Shown here: positions 19,201 through 26,155 of the stretch, piece after piece
Position numbering within the stretch: the first letter of the stretch is position 1
Layout of the letters: each line of letters starts with the position of its first letter
DNA from: G963676095 sp963676095
GTDB taxonomy: Bacteria > Bacteroidota > Bacteroidia > Bacteroidales > Prolixibacteraceae
Assembly: GCA_963676095.1 (NCBI GenBank)
Contig: OY781040.1
Location: 2,728,001-2,792,000 of the forward strand
Direction of reading: 5' to 3'
DNA: 64,000 nucleotides
The notes under the pieces: generated by a model
Told to the model about the DNA's origin: nothing
Database searches by the model: none
What the model saw: only the letters and a program-made list of their open reading frames with translations
Translations under genes and position numbers: made by a program

Positions 19201-19735
19201 CTTTTGCCGGAACATTTGCCAGTGAATATTTTCCTTCCGAATCAGTAATGGTTCCTGTTGTTGTACCTTTGATGACGATACTAACCCCTGGTAAAGAGAC
19301 TCCCGAGGAATCCGTAATCTTTCCTGATACGGGCCTGACTTGTTGGCTTGAAGCCTCACCCTCAATTTTAGACAGCGAAAGAACAATAATTCTGTCCTTT
19401 ATCGTATAATCCACATTGGTCCCTGCAAACAGCTTGTACAGAACCGCTTCAATTTTTTGGTCCCGGGCATTAATGGACACTTCCCTGTTGACATCCACAA
19501 CATTACTACTGAACATGAAGATGTAACCACTCTGATCTTCTATTTTTAGCAGAACCTCTCTCAGTGAGGCATTATCCATGTTAAGATTTAGCGTCTTGAC
19601 TTGTGAGTAAGTCTTATTTGCGAACAAACTCACCATTGAAGTCAAAATCAAAAACGCGGTTAGTTTTACGACCATAAATAGCTTTTTTAACCTGGGAATT
19701 TTCATGTTTCCAGGTAAGTCACAATTTTTTTTCAT
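16283..19735 (-). CDS. SusC/RagA TonB-dependent transporter with N-terminal signalling domain
   Basis: Outer-membrane transporter of 1150 residues. After the signal (to about residue 45) comes a secretin/TonB N-terminal (STN) domain at about 50-120, with NASLREVLLKIEDQSGYIF. Next is a carboxypeptidase-regulatory-like domain at about 135-215 (GKITDSSGVSLPGVSIVIKG). The plug domain follows (IRGIGTTGSTSPLIVIDGVI; SILKDASAVAPYGLAGANGV), then a 22-strand barrel ending in YPLMKTYSLGFNITF. The STN domain means it can signal bound substrate to the FecR protein encoded just upstream (144 bp away), which then releases the ECF sigma factor. The atypical PYGLAGANGV (usually LYGSRGANGV) is a small family variation. 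Confidence 0.96.
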   Translation of the reverse strand: MKKNCDLPGNMKIPRLKKLFMVVKLTAFLILTSMVSLFANKTYSQVKTLNLNMDNASLREVLLKIEDQSGYIFMFSSNVVDVNREVSINARDQKIEAVLYKLFAGTNVDYTIKDRIIVLSLSKIEGEASSQQVRPVSGKITDSSGVSLPGVSIVIKGTTTGTITDSEGKYSLANVPAKATLVFSFVGMRAQEVGVEGKSSINVTMLEETVGLDEVVAIGYGTQKKVAMTGSVSTVNGDELARRPVSNITNALIGEAAGISSMVTSGQPGADNSTIYIRGIGTTGSTSPLIVIDGVIRDDMSQIDPNTIESISILKDASAVAPYGLAGANGVILINTKKGKEGKTTITFDSRYGFQTPTAIGDPLNAVDYMKLMNEAYLDETPGGTDYPYDLTLIENYNELHKQNPDLYPDSRAKDLYDLSAPVQKYNIQVSGGTDNVKYFCSLGYFKQNGLVPKWNYGRYNYDINLQTKVTKTTEFSLLMNNSVSKMNDLDPEESSKRIYNGYYKLFPNEALHYSNGLWGASGSFSLPAIFNSESYLRNTGNIHFTTFTLEQQLPFIKGLSLKGSFSYDTNSSFKKGWHVPWYYYIQDTSTSPYTYTKSTDGLGQTAYTYLTETQSDYKYYTYQGMINYKRTFNNLHEVTGLLVAEAKNSKYYTFSAQRNNYSVLIDELDLGSSSTDDSKNSGSSSEGAQIGYVYRLGYAYNSKYMFEASGRYDGHYYFAPGKRWGYFPAFSLGWRLSEEDFMKKYSFINNLKIRASWGKSGNLAGSAYQYLSGYTLSSNVASFGTGNVVSGAYVDTEANPNITWEVAKKTDIGLEASLWNSLVTMEVDYFHEMRSNMLLSPEVTVPYEYGLDLAEENAGKMKNNGLEMSIGLNYRFANGLKVGLNGNFSYARNKLVEVFETDATYNNPNRRKTGRPLNTMFGYHSLGLFKTSDDINGDGIINGDDGYDIIQFGTLHPGDIKYEDKDGDKEIESDDLTALGNSFPEIVYSFNPSAEWKGFDLSLFFQGTGKCMRNTYDYATVPFLNNKSNGDYYYYHHHWATDNQNAKYPRATTAPTANNSASSDFYNVSGAYLRLKSLNFGYTLPSNRINPLKNMQIRIYFVGENLITFTKMFKSEDPEQYDDSSTDDDENHSRYPLMKTYSLGFNITF

Positions 19736-19879
19736 AATTTTGTTTTGTATAGTTATAAATTGTCCTGTAATAGCAGGGCTAATAATTACAATCAGCAGGG
19801 AGATGCGCGAACATTTCCCTGTTTGTTTTTCCCTCTTATTCTACTTCTTCATAGGCAACAGATTTAGTTTTTTCATTTT

Positions 19880-20959
19880 TTAATGTGACCGTTTCGAAAG
19901 AATAATCTTCTGGTTAGAAAAGGACCCATCCGCTAATTTCTCACGGGGCAGTACCTTGTAACTAACCGGACTCGCAATGGCCATCAGATCTAAAATCTGA
20001 GAAAGCGGCTCATCCTTAAACGTAACGGTATATAAGTAATCCTTTATATCTGCCGAAACTTCGATATCGACATGAAACATCAGGTTGAGTTTTTCTGCTA
20101 CCTGGGAAATAGGTGTATCTTCAAAAACAAGTTTACCATCCTTCCAGGCAATATATTTTTCAAGGTTTCCTTCTGTCTTTACAATTGCTCCTGTTCGGGT
20201 ATTGTAATTTATATGTTCCCCGGGAACCATGGTCCCAATTACTTCTATTTTTTCGTCATCCTTAATCTGATTTAGAACCACCTTCCCGTTCACCAGTGTC
20301 GTTTCGACCACATCATGATCAGGATAGGCCATAACATTAAAGACAGTTCCCAGCGCTGTTATATTTAATTTCCCGGTTTTAACAATAAACGGCTTTTGGG
20401 AATCATGGGCTACATTAAAATATCCTTCACCTGACAGAGCAACTTCCCGTGTATTGCCGGAAAAAATCTGCGGATATTTTATTTTGCTCCCATAGTTCAG
20501 ATGAACTTCCGAACCATCGGGTAACTGGACAACCGTCCTTGCCCCGATAGGTACAATAACTTCGAGCGAATCTCTTGTAAGACTTGTATATTTTGCTAAT
20601 TCCACTTTCTTTTCAGCAAGTGTATAAAACAAAAAGGTGAGTATTGGCACGAGAAGAATGGCTGCTACCCTCGTTAACCAAGTCGAAAAGATAGCTAGAA
20701 CATGCCCTTGCCTATCAGACATTGTGCGATGCCTTTGATTGTCTTTAATTATCCTGTCCCTGATTTTATCAAAAAGTAAACTGAATCTTTCATCTTCTCC
20801 CAGATCTGCTCCTTCCTGATACAAAATCCATTCATCAAATACCAAGGCAATATCCTCTTTAGTAAATGCTTCTTTTTTATTTGCCCATTTAATAACCTCA
20901 TCCAATTCTGCTTCGCTACAGCGATTGTTTAAAAATTTTATGATTATATCTCTTGTCAT
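19880..20959 (-). CDS. FecR-type anti-sigma factor
   Basis: Inner-membrane anti-sigma factor of 359 residues. The N-terminal cytoplasmic domain (about 1-85) binds the sigma factor. One membrane span lies at about 95-115 (VAAILLVPILTFLFYTLA). The periplasmic FecR domain follows, with the signatures VVQLPDGSEVHLNYGSKIKYP, GEGYFNVAHDSQKPFIVKT and ALGTVFNVMAYPDHDVVETTL. A C-terminal STN-interacting domain of about 70 residues (FEDTPISQVAEKLNLMF) completes it. It is encoded between the ECF sigma factor (131 bp upstream) and the signalling SusC, the standard order for Bacteroidota trans-envelope signalling. Confidence 0.95.
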   Translation of the reverse strand: MTRDIIIKFLNNRCSEAELDEVIKWANKKEAFTKEDIALVFDEWILYQEGADLGEDERFSLLFDKIRDRIIKDNQRHRTMSDRQGHVLAIFSTWLTRVAAILLVPILTFLFYTLAEKKVELAKYTSLTRDSLEVIVPIGARTVVQLPDGSEVHLNYGSKIKYPQIFSGNTREVALSGEGYFNVAHDSQKPFIVKTGKLNITALGTVFNVMAYPDHDVVETTLVNGKVVLNQIKDDEKIEVIGTMVPGEHINYNTRTGAIVKTEGNLEKYIAWKDGKLVFEDTPISQVAEKLNLMFHVDIEVSADIKDYLYTVTFKDEPLSQILDLMAIASPVSYKVLPREKLADGSFSNQKIILSKRSH

Positions 20960-21090
20960 TTTACTCCTGAATACATAACCATCTGAAAAAAAGAACCTGT
21001 GATACCACGAATGACAACATTATTCTTTTTTATTTTTCAGTAGTTATACGCTTAACCGGGAAAATAGGAGTATAGAAAAAAATAATTTTT

Positions 21091-21708
21091 TTATAGGAAT
21101 AAATACATAAATAGCGCATTGATAACCAACGAGTCATCAATATGTGACCTCAAGAAGGAAAGCGTATTTACCATATGTTTTTTAACAGTATTGAGCGAAA
21201 TATTCAATTTTTTCGCTATTTCCTCGTGTGTTAACCCTTCCACCCGGCTCAATTGAAATATTTCTCTTTGCCGGGGTGTTAATTCATTCAGCAATGACTG
21301 TACCCTTTGGTTTAATTCGTTAAAATGTATTTCATCTATAAGGTCGGGAGTATCTTCGTGTAGCTGTAGTGATATTAAGTGCTGCAGATATCTTTTTTCA
21401 TGGACCCTTTTTCGGAAGAGGCTCATTGTTGTATTATAGGCAACCGTAAACAAAAATGACTCGAATGAAGAATAGATATCTATTTTGTCCCTTGATTCCC
21501 ATACCTTAATAAAAACTTCCTGGACAATCTCTTCAGCATCTGCTTCTTGTTTTATAAACTTCAGGACAAAACCATAAAGTCGTTTACAATAGCGTTCATA
21601 GATATTGTAGAAAGCCACCATATCTCCCTCCCTAAGAAGAAGCAAAAGATCCTTATTTGATTTAGCACATCTCAATGGGTAACAAAAAAATGTCGGATAA
21701 AGGTACAT
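21091..21708 (-). CDS. ECF RNA polymerase sigma factor (Bacteroidota PUL type)
   Basis: Protein of up to 205 residues with sigma region 2 (LREGDMVAFYNIYERYCKRL; EADAEEIVQEVFIKVWESR) and region 4 (LTPRQREIFQLSRVEGLTHE; EIAKKLNISLNTVKKHM). It should activate the PUL downstream when FecR releases it. The first 18 residues (MYLYPTFFCY) are unlike the family and the true start may be a later non-ATG codon, because sigma factors of this group normally begin about 10 residues before the LREGD motif. The gene opens the leftward operon sigma-FecR-SusC-SusD-hydrolases. Confidence 0.93.
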   Translation of the reverse strand: MYLYPTFFCYPLRCAKSNKDLLLLLREGDMVAFYNIYERYCKRLYGFVLKFIKQEADAEEIVQEVFIKVWESRDKIDIYSSFESFLFTVAYNTTMSLFRKRVHEKRYLQHLISLQLHEDTPDLIDEIHFNELNQRVQSLLNELTPRQREIFQLSRVEGLTHEEIAKKLNISLNTVKKHMVNTLSFLRSHIDDSLVINALFMYLFL

Positions 21709-21805
21709 TTTTTTGTTATACTGCGTATTGGGGTAATCTATCTTGTCTCTTCGGTCTGTTTTATGAAGACGGGATTATAAGAGGAAAATCACATGAAGAT
21801 GAGGG

Positions 21806-23422
21806 TTATCTGAATTTTTTATAGTTAAGGCCAAATTTTGCCATCCTGAGCCCCAGCATCCTCCGGGTAAGCCCAAGCTCCTGTGAAGCCAAAGACATAT
21901 TCCCTTTATGATTTGTCAAAGCTTCAACGATCATTTCATATTCCACAGATTCCAGTTTCGTTGTAAGATCCGACTTGAACGATGTACTTGAAAAAATAGG
22001 CGTTTGCAATGAAAGAGGCAAATTATATCCGTGGACTACATTGTCTTCGGAAAGGATTATGGCCCGTTCAATAACATTCTCGAGTTCACGTACATTTCCC
22101 GGCCACGAGTATGCAAGAAGCATTTCCTGAACCGTGGTAGATATCCTTTTTATCTCTTTATTGAACCGCTTGACAAACTTGGAAACAAAGTGTTCTGCTA
22201 AAATAATGACATCACTGCCCCTTTCACGAAGTGGCGGGATCATGATTGGAAAGACATTGAGCCTGTAATACAGGTCTTCTCTGAAAGCGCCTTCTTCAAC
22301 CATTCTCATCAAATCTTTATTCGTAGCGGCAATAACCCGGATATCTACTTTTATGGGCTTATTTCCCCCTATCCGTTCAAACGTTCTTTCTTGCAGCACA
22401 CGCAAGAGTTTAGCCTGCATAGGAAGTGACAATTCTCCAATTTCATCAATAAAGATCGTTCCCCCGTCGGCCTCTTCAAACCGGCCCTTTCGAATTTTGT
22501 CTGCCCCGGTAAAAGCTCCTTTTTCATGTCCGAATAACTCACTTTCAATAATGCTTTCAGGCAATGCTGCACAATTAAAGATAACAAAGGGACCATTTGC
22601 CTCCATACTGTTATAATGAATAGCATTAGCAACCAACTCTTTACCGACCCCACTCTCCCCCAGGATCAGCACTGTCGTTTTTGTTTTCGCAATCTTATCG
22701 ATCAGGCAATAAACTTCGCACATAGGTTTCGAGTTGCCTATGATATTTGCAGGATGAAACTTCTCTTTAAGGGCTAATTTTAACCGTTCATTTTCTAATT
22801 TGAAAAAATGCCTTTCTTCGTTTTCAAGTAAATAAAGCTCGACAGCCTGGGCAATCATAGCTGCAATAACACCAAGCATTTCCACATCATGCTTTAGTGA
22901 TTTTGGGTTAGCACACTTGCGCTCAATGCTGATTGCACCTAAAACCTTCTTTCCATGCAAAATGGGAATACATACAAAAGAGATATCCTCTCCTCTTTCT
23001 GTCAGACTTTTGGTCCGGTTAAGAAATACCGGTTCTTCCGAAATTTTGGGAACAACAATTGGCTCTCCTGTTTCTACTACTTTTCCTGTAATTCCCTCGC
23101 CAATCGAGTATATTCCCCGGTTTTCTTCTTCTTCGCTAAGCCCTATGCTATCATGGATAAAAATCTTTCCGGTTTTGCTATTGTACAGATTGATCATTCC
23201 TTTAAGCACCCCCATGTCTTCTCTCATGATTTTTAGCAGGATTGATAAAGAATCGGTAAGACTTTCATTTTCAACAACAGCTTTGCTCATTTGAAAAAGC
23301 GGGGCCAGCATTTCCCCCCTGCATTTTGAGTTGTCTTTCGGGTGAAGTTGTTTGTATTCATTTCCAAGAAAACAAAACTGTATGTTGGGGGCCAACTTTG
23401 TGCCAAAACTCTTCTCGCTCAT
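21806..23422 (-). CDS. anfA: AnfA/NifA-type sigma-54-dependent activator
   Basis: Transcription activator of 538 residues for sigma-54 promoters. An N-terminal GAF sensor domain covers about 45-200. The AAA+ domain has Walker A GESGVGKE at 255-262, the sigma-54 contact loop GAFTGA at 302-307 and Walker B TIFIDEIGEL nearby. A Fis-type helix-turn-helix lies at the end (NHKGNMSLASQELGLTRRML). The NifA inter-domain cysteine cluster is not evident; the cysteines at 17, 34, 151 and 170 do not form it. The family includes NifA, VnfA and AnfA. The name AnfA is inferred from its place beside the Fe-only nitrogenase operon. An unusually strong Shine-Dalgarno sequence (GAGGAGG, 23431-23437) precedes the ATG. 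Confidence 0.88.
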   Translation of the reverse strand: MSEKSFGTKLAPNIQFCFLGNEYKQLHPKDNSKCRGEMLAPLFQMSKAVVENESLTDSLSILLKIMREDMGVLKGMINLYNSKTGKIFIHDSIGLSEEEENRGIYSIGEGITGKVVETGEPIVVPKISEEPVFLNRTKSLTERGEDISFVCIPILHGKKVLGAISIERKCANPKSLKHDVEMLGVIAAMIAQAVELYLLENEERHFFKLENERLKLALKEKFHPANIIGNSKPMCEVYCLIDKIAKTKTTVLILGESGVGKELVANAIHYNSMEANGPFVIFNCAALPESIIESELFGHEKGAFTGADKIRKGRFEEADGGTIFIDEIGELSLPMQAKLLRVLQERTFERIGGNKPIKVDIRVIAATNKDLMRMVEEGAFREDLYYRLNVFPIMIPPLRERGSDVIILAEHFVSKFVKRFNKEIKRISTTVQEMLLAYSWPGNVRELENVIERAIILSEDNVVHGYNLPLSLQTPIFSSTSFKSDLTTKLESVEYEMIVEALTNHKGNMSLASQELGLTRRMLGLRMAKFGLNYKKFR

Positions 23423-23697
23423 AAAATGATCCTCCTCTCATTTTTGTTTGAATAATTTTGAAACGAATTATATCAATTTCCAGATGATCAAATTCTGATA
23501 TGCTTTCGTTGTATTAACTTTTGTAAGCCATAATTCGTTTTTTATGTAATCCTAAAAAACGTATCTTTTAAGCGCGTTCAGATTACAGGCAAGTTCATAT
23601 TTCCTGTTTATCAAACAATCAGCACATAAAGTAAAAATCGGGATTAAAATCACCTCCTCTGGAGGAAGATAGTTTCATTCCAATAAACTTTTACTTT
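23423..23697. other. Gap between anfA and nifX-like gene
   Basis: These 275 bp hold the anfA leader with a strong GAGGAGG ribosome-binding site at 23431-23437 (8 bp before the ATG on the minus strand). There is also a small CCTCC-TCT-GGAGG palindrome at 23653-23665, just downstream of the nifX-like stop codon. I see no gene. The length suggests that anfA could have its own promoter, but no clear TAnnTTTG or -24/-12 element stands out. Confidence 0.5.
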
Positions 23698-24105
23698 TCA
23701 ATTATTATAGTTCTCTATATCCATAAAACGGATACTTTTCCCTTCGCCTATTTTTATGATAGCTTTATCAACAAATCCTTCTATCACAAAAACCTGCATC
23801 CCTGAATTTTTCAAAATGGAACGGGGAAACGGGTCAATCCCGTGCACCAGTAAACAGGAGCAATCACTTAACAGCACAGACAGCCGTCCCCATCTTTTTG
23901 CCTCAGGTATTTCTTCTCCCGGAACCGTCCGGATATCAACAAGTTCAGGACCTCTGGCGCCAGGTTTGTAAATACGCAATATATCGCTTTCCTCAAGTCT
24001 GAGATTTATAAAAAGTCCCCTCAAACTTGCAATCGCAATGTAAGGACGTTGTACTGTAAGTTCTATTTTATGTTCGTCCTTAATTTGTGTGTTACAGGTT
24101 TCCAT
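23698..24105 (-). CDS. NifX/NifB C-terminal-like cofactor-binding protein
   Basis: Protein of 135 residues resembling the Nitro_FeMo-Co domain found in NifX, NafY and the NifB C terminus. It shows the usual beta-alpha pattern: IAIASLRGLFINLRLEESD, then LRIYKPGARGPELVDIRTVP, then RWGRLSVLLSDCSCLLVHGI, then RSILKNSGMQVFVIEGFVDK. Proteins of this fold carry or store nitrogenase cofactor precursors. Here a role in FeFe-cofactor handling, or as a cofactor-status sensor next to the regulator, is inferred. It is divergent from anfH and 275 bp upstream of anfA in the same direction. The DNA just upstream carries a ModE-like dyad. Confidence 0.7.
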   Translation of the reverse strand: METCNTQIKDEHKIELTVQRPYIAIASLRGLFINLRLEESDILRIYKPGARGPELVDIRTVPGEEIPEAKRWGRLSVLLSDCSCLLVHGIDPFPRSILKNSGMQVFVIEGFVDKAIIKIGEGKSIRFMDIENYNN

Positions 24106-24187
24106 TTCATAAATTTTTGATTGTTTTTTTAAGTATAGGTAAGAATAATCAGCTAGTGGTACATTTAAATATTCTCAATTATTATGC

Positions 24188-24211
24188 CGTTATGTATTAA
24201 ATTGAATAACG
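24188..24211. promoter_or_regulatory. ModE-like dyad (candidate molybdate operator)
   Basis: Perfect half-sites CGTTAT (24188-24193) and ATAACG (24206-24211) are separated by 12 bp. This half-site sequence and spacing resemble ModE operators such as that of the E. coli modABCD promoter. It sits 83 bp upstream of the nifX-like ATG, so it could control leftward transcription towards anfA, as Mo-dependent repression of anfA does in Rhodobacter. No ModE gene is in the window, so the assignment is inference. Confidence 0.5.
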
Positions 24212-24234
24212 CTATCTCCTGGAACAGGAAAAAC

Positions 24235-24255
24235 GTTATCAAGATATTCGATAAC
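24235..24255. promoter_or_regulatory. Second GTTATC-N9-GATAAC dyad
   Basis: Perfect inverted half-sites GTTATC (24235-24240) and GATAAC (24250-24255) lie two helical turns beyond the ModE-like dyad and share its GTTAT/ATAAC core. It may be a second binding site for the same regulator. Confidence 0.35.
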
Positions 24256-24323
24256 AGCCATTTAAACCCCGATAATCAGTGAAGGTTTGTACAAAATGAA
24301 CAAAATACATTTCTACAATATCA

Positions 24324-24365
24324 TACATAAATGAACTATTTCAGATAGAATAGTTCATTTATGTA
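24324..24365. promoter_or_regulatory. Perfect 17-bp inverted repeat, 8-nt loop
   Basis: Arms 24324-24340 and 24349-24365 are perfectly complementary (TACATAAATGAACTATT and its reverse complement). It is AT-rich, lacks a T-tract, and lies about 510 bp upstream of the anfH promoter. It could be an operator or a transcriptional insulator between the divergent units. It does not look like a classical terminator. Confidence 0.55.
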
Positions 24366-24394
24366 CCAAATTATTAACGCACTTGTGAGCATTC

Positions 24395-24437
24395 TTAAAA
24401 CCACAAGTGAAAAAATAAAAATCACTTGTGGTTTTAA
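24395..24437. promoter_or_regulatory. Perfect 16-bp inverted repeat with ACTTGTG words
   Basis: Arms 24395-24410 and 24422-24437 are perfectly complementary with an 11-nt A-rich loop, and each arm contains ACTTGTG or its complement. The same word recurs at 24381-24387 and 24487-24493. Clustered dyads of one word upstream of a sigma-54-type promoter fit enhancer sites for AnfA. An A-tract before and a T-tract after the stem also allow a bidirectional terminator. Confidence 0.55.
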
Positions 24438-24438
24438 A

Positions 24439-24477
24439 AAAATGTCAAGTGAAAATTTTTTTTTGTCTTGACATTTT
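24439..24477. promoter_or_regulatory. 11-bp inverted repeat next to the ACTTGTG dyad
   Basis: Arms 24439-24449 (AAAATGTCAAG) and 24467-24477 are perfectly complementary around a T-rich loop. It starts two bases after the preceding palindrome and contains related words (CAAGTGAAAA, GTCTTGACA), so it belongs to the same regulatory cluster. Confidence 0.45.
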
Positions 24478-24493
24478 CAAAAAAAGACTTGTG

Positions 24494-24874
24494 ATTTTTC
24501 CGTTATGCTCTTCGGACTAATTCCAGTCCGGCAAAAAACAGTGTTCCAAAAAGAACAAAAAGGCAGAGAAGTGTACATTAATGTTCAAGCCATCATTCAT
24601 CTTTATCCCTGTCCGGAGACCAGTTTTTCTGATTCTGAAAACAAAACAGTATTTTTTGATTCAGGCAGTTTCTGCACTTCTAAAATACTATTCATCAACG
24701 ATTAATCATCGTTTCCCTCAGAATGCGATCCCGGGTTGTACCGGAAACCCTATCTACAATGACCAGCAAAATAATATTGCATACAATAAACTGACCAGCA
24801 ATAACTTGTTCCCGAATTGGCAAGCGGATCCGTCTCATGTTAATGCACAGCTCAAAAGGGCCCTTCCTGGGAAA
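24494..24874. other. Gene-free stretch between palindrome cluster and anfH promoter
   Basis: No convincing gene or RNA is visible in these 380 bp. Open frames here are short and lack family resemblance. A small CGGAC/GTCCG hairpin occurs near 24514-24531. The length suits DNA looping between upstream enhancer sites and a sigma-54 promoter. Confidence 0.4.
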
Positions 24875-24889
24875 TGGCACACTTGTTGA
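24875..24889 (+). promoter_or_regulatory. -24/-12 (sigma-54) type promoter for anfH
   Basis: TGGCAC at 24875-24880 matches the -24 element perfectly, and TTGA at 24886-24889 takes the place of the -12 TTGC at the correct spacing. The A instead of C at the key -12 position weakens the call. It lies 70 bp upstream of the anfH ATG, downstream of candidate enhancer dyads and next to a sigma-54 activator gene, as expected for nitrogenase operons. Confidence 0.6.
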
Positions 24890-24958
24890 AATTCAAAGTG
24901 TCTGAATTATTAAACTAAAAGAATCATATTTCTATTTTTTAAACTAAAAAAGCGTATT

Positions 24959-25786
24959 ATGACTAAAAAAATCGCATTTTACGGGAAGGGTGGAATCGGA
25001 AAATCTACAACCCAGCAAAACACTGCCGCTGCAATGGCTTTTTTCCATAACCAGAAAGTATTTATCCACGGGTGCGATCCTAAAGCAGATTCAACCCGGA
25101 TGATCCTGGGAGGTATGAACCAAAAAACAATTATGGACACGTTGAGGGATGACGGGGCCGAGATGGTAACGAAAGAGAAAGTAATCACTTCAGGATTCGG
25201 AGATATCCGTTGCTGTGAATCCGGTGGTCCGGAACCGGGCGTTGGCTGTGCCGGTCGTGGTGTAATTACGGCCATTGACCTGATGGAGGCACAGGGCGCG
25301 TATACTGCAGATCTGGATTACGTATTTTATGATGTTTTAGGCGATGTTGTTTGCGGTGGTTTTGCCATGCCTATCCGCGACGGTAAGGCCCAGGAAGTTT
25401 ACATTGTCTGTTCGGGTGAAATGATGGCGGTATATGCGGCCAACAATATTTGCAAAGGTTTGGTAAAATATGCAAAACAGAGCGGAGTTCGTCTTGGCGG
25501 CCTTGTTTGCAACAGCCGCAAGGTAGACAAGGAATGGGAATTTATTGAAGAATTTGCTGCTGCAATCGGGACTCAAATGATCCATTTTATTCCACGCGAC
25601 AACATTGTTCAAAAAGCAGAATTTAACAAGAAAACCGTTATCGAGTTCGACCCCGAGTGCAATCAGGCTAAAGAATATAGCGAACTGGCCCGTAAAATCA
25701 TAGCAAACAAAATGCTCGTTATACCAAAACCTCTTAAAATGGACGAATTGGAAACCATGGTTGTTAAATACGGCATTAGCGAATAA
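24959..25786 (+). CDS. anfH: Fe-only nitrogenase iron protein (dinitrogenase reductase)
   Basis: Homodimeric ATP-dependent electron donor to the AnfDGK catalytic component, 275 residues. The P-loop GKGGIGKST is at 9-17. The [4Fe-4S] ligands are Cys97 (GVGCAGRG) and Cys132 (DVVCGGFA). Arg100, the site ADP-ribosylated in some diazotrophs, is present. Sequence and length match NifH/VnfH/AnfH proteins. AnfH is assigned because the catalytic genes in the same operon are clearly anf. It is the first gene of the rightward operon, 39 bp before nifI1, with a -24/-12-like promoter 70 bp upstream. Confidence 0.97.
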   Translation: MTKKIAFYGKGGIGKSTTQQNTAAAMAFFHNQKVFIHGCDPKADSTRMILGGMNQKTIMDTLRDDGAEMVTKEKVITSGFGDIRCCESGGPEPGVGCAGRGVITAIDLMEAQGAYTADLDYVFYDVLGDVVCGGFAMPIRDGKAQEVYIVCSGEMMAVYAANNICKGLVKYAKQSGVRLGGLVCNSRKVDKEWEFIEEFAAAIGTQMIHFIPRDNIVQKAEFNKKTVIEFDPECNQAKEYSELARKIIANKMLVIPKPLKMDELETMVVKYGISE

Positions 25787-25825
25787 TTCCACGAATATAA
25801 ACAGCTAAAAAATCAAACACATAAT

Positions 25826-26143
25826 ATGAAAATGATTAGAGCCATTGTCCGCCCGGAGATGGCGGACAGCGTAACTGAAGGTTTAGCCGAATCCGGTTTT
25901 TATTCCATGACCAAAATGCCTGTATTTGGCAGAGGTAAGCAGAAAGGGTTGACCGTTGGCAATGTTCATTATGACGAGATCCCTAAGATGCTTATAATTA
26001 TCGTGGTCGAGGATAAATCGGTTGACGAGGTTATGAAAATCATTCAATATAAAGCATACACCGGAAACGAAGGAGACGGAAAAATATTTATATCCCCTGT
26101 TGAAAGTGTATTGACCGTCCGTACCGGATCCAGAGAATTGTAA
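25826..26143 (+). CDS. nifI1: NifI1, PII-family regulator of nitrogenase
   Basis: PII-like trimeric protein of 105 residues. It shows the GlnB-family start MKMIRAIVRPEMADSVTEGL, the motif VFGRGKQKG at the base of the T-loop, and the C-terminal TGNEGDGKIFISPVESVLTV characteristic of the group. Together with NifI2 it binds the catalytic component and switches activity off when ammonium (low 2-oxoglutarate) is available, as shown in methanogens. Position between nifH and the D gene is the standard place in archaeal and anaerobic bacterial operons. It lacks the Tyr-uridylylation motif of GlnB. Confidence 0.94.
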   Translation: MKMIRAIVRPEMADSVTEGLAESGFYSMTKMPVFGRGKQKGLTVGNVHYDEIPKMLIIIVVEDKSVDEVMKIIQYKAYTGNEGDGKIFISPVESVLTVRTGSREL

Positions 26144-26155
26144 AGAGAAACTGTT

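Noticed and set aside
24324..24493. Closely spaced repeats as a CRISPR array
   Set aside because: The repeats are inverted, differ in sequence and length, have no regular spacers, and no cas genes are nearby.
24505..24889. Short rightward frames in the anfH upstream region as leader peptide genes
   Set aside because: Two overlapping frames of 66 and 102 codons exist, but without ribosome-binding sites or family resemblance, and the longer one runs through the -24/-12 promoter.
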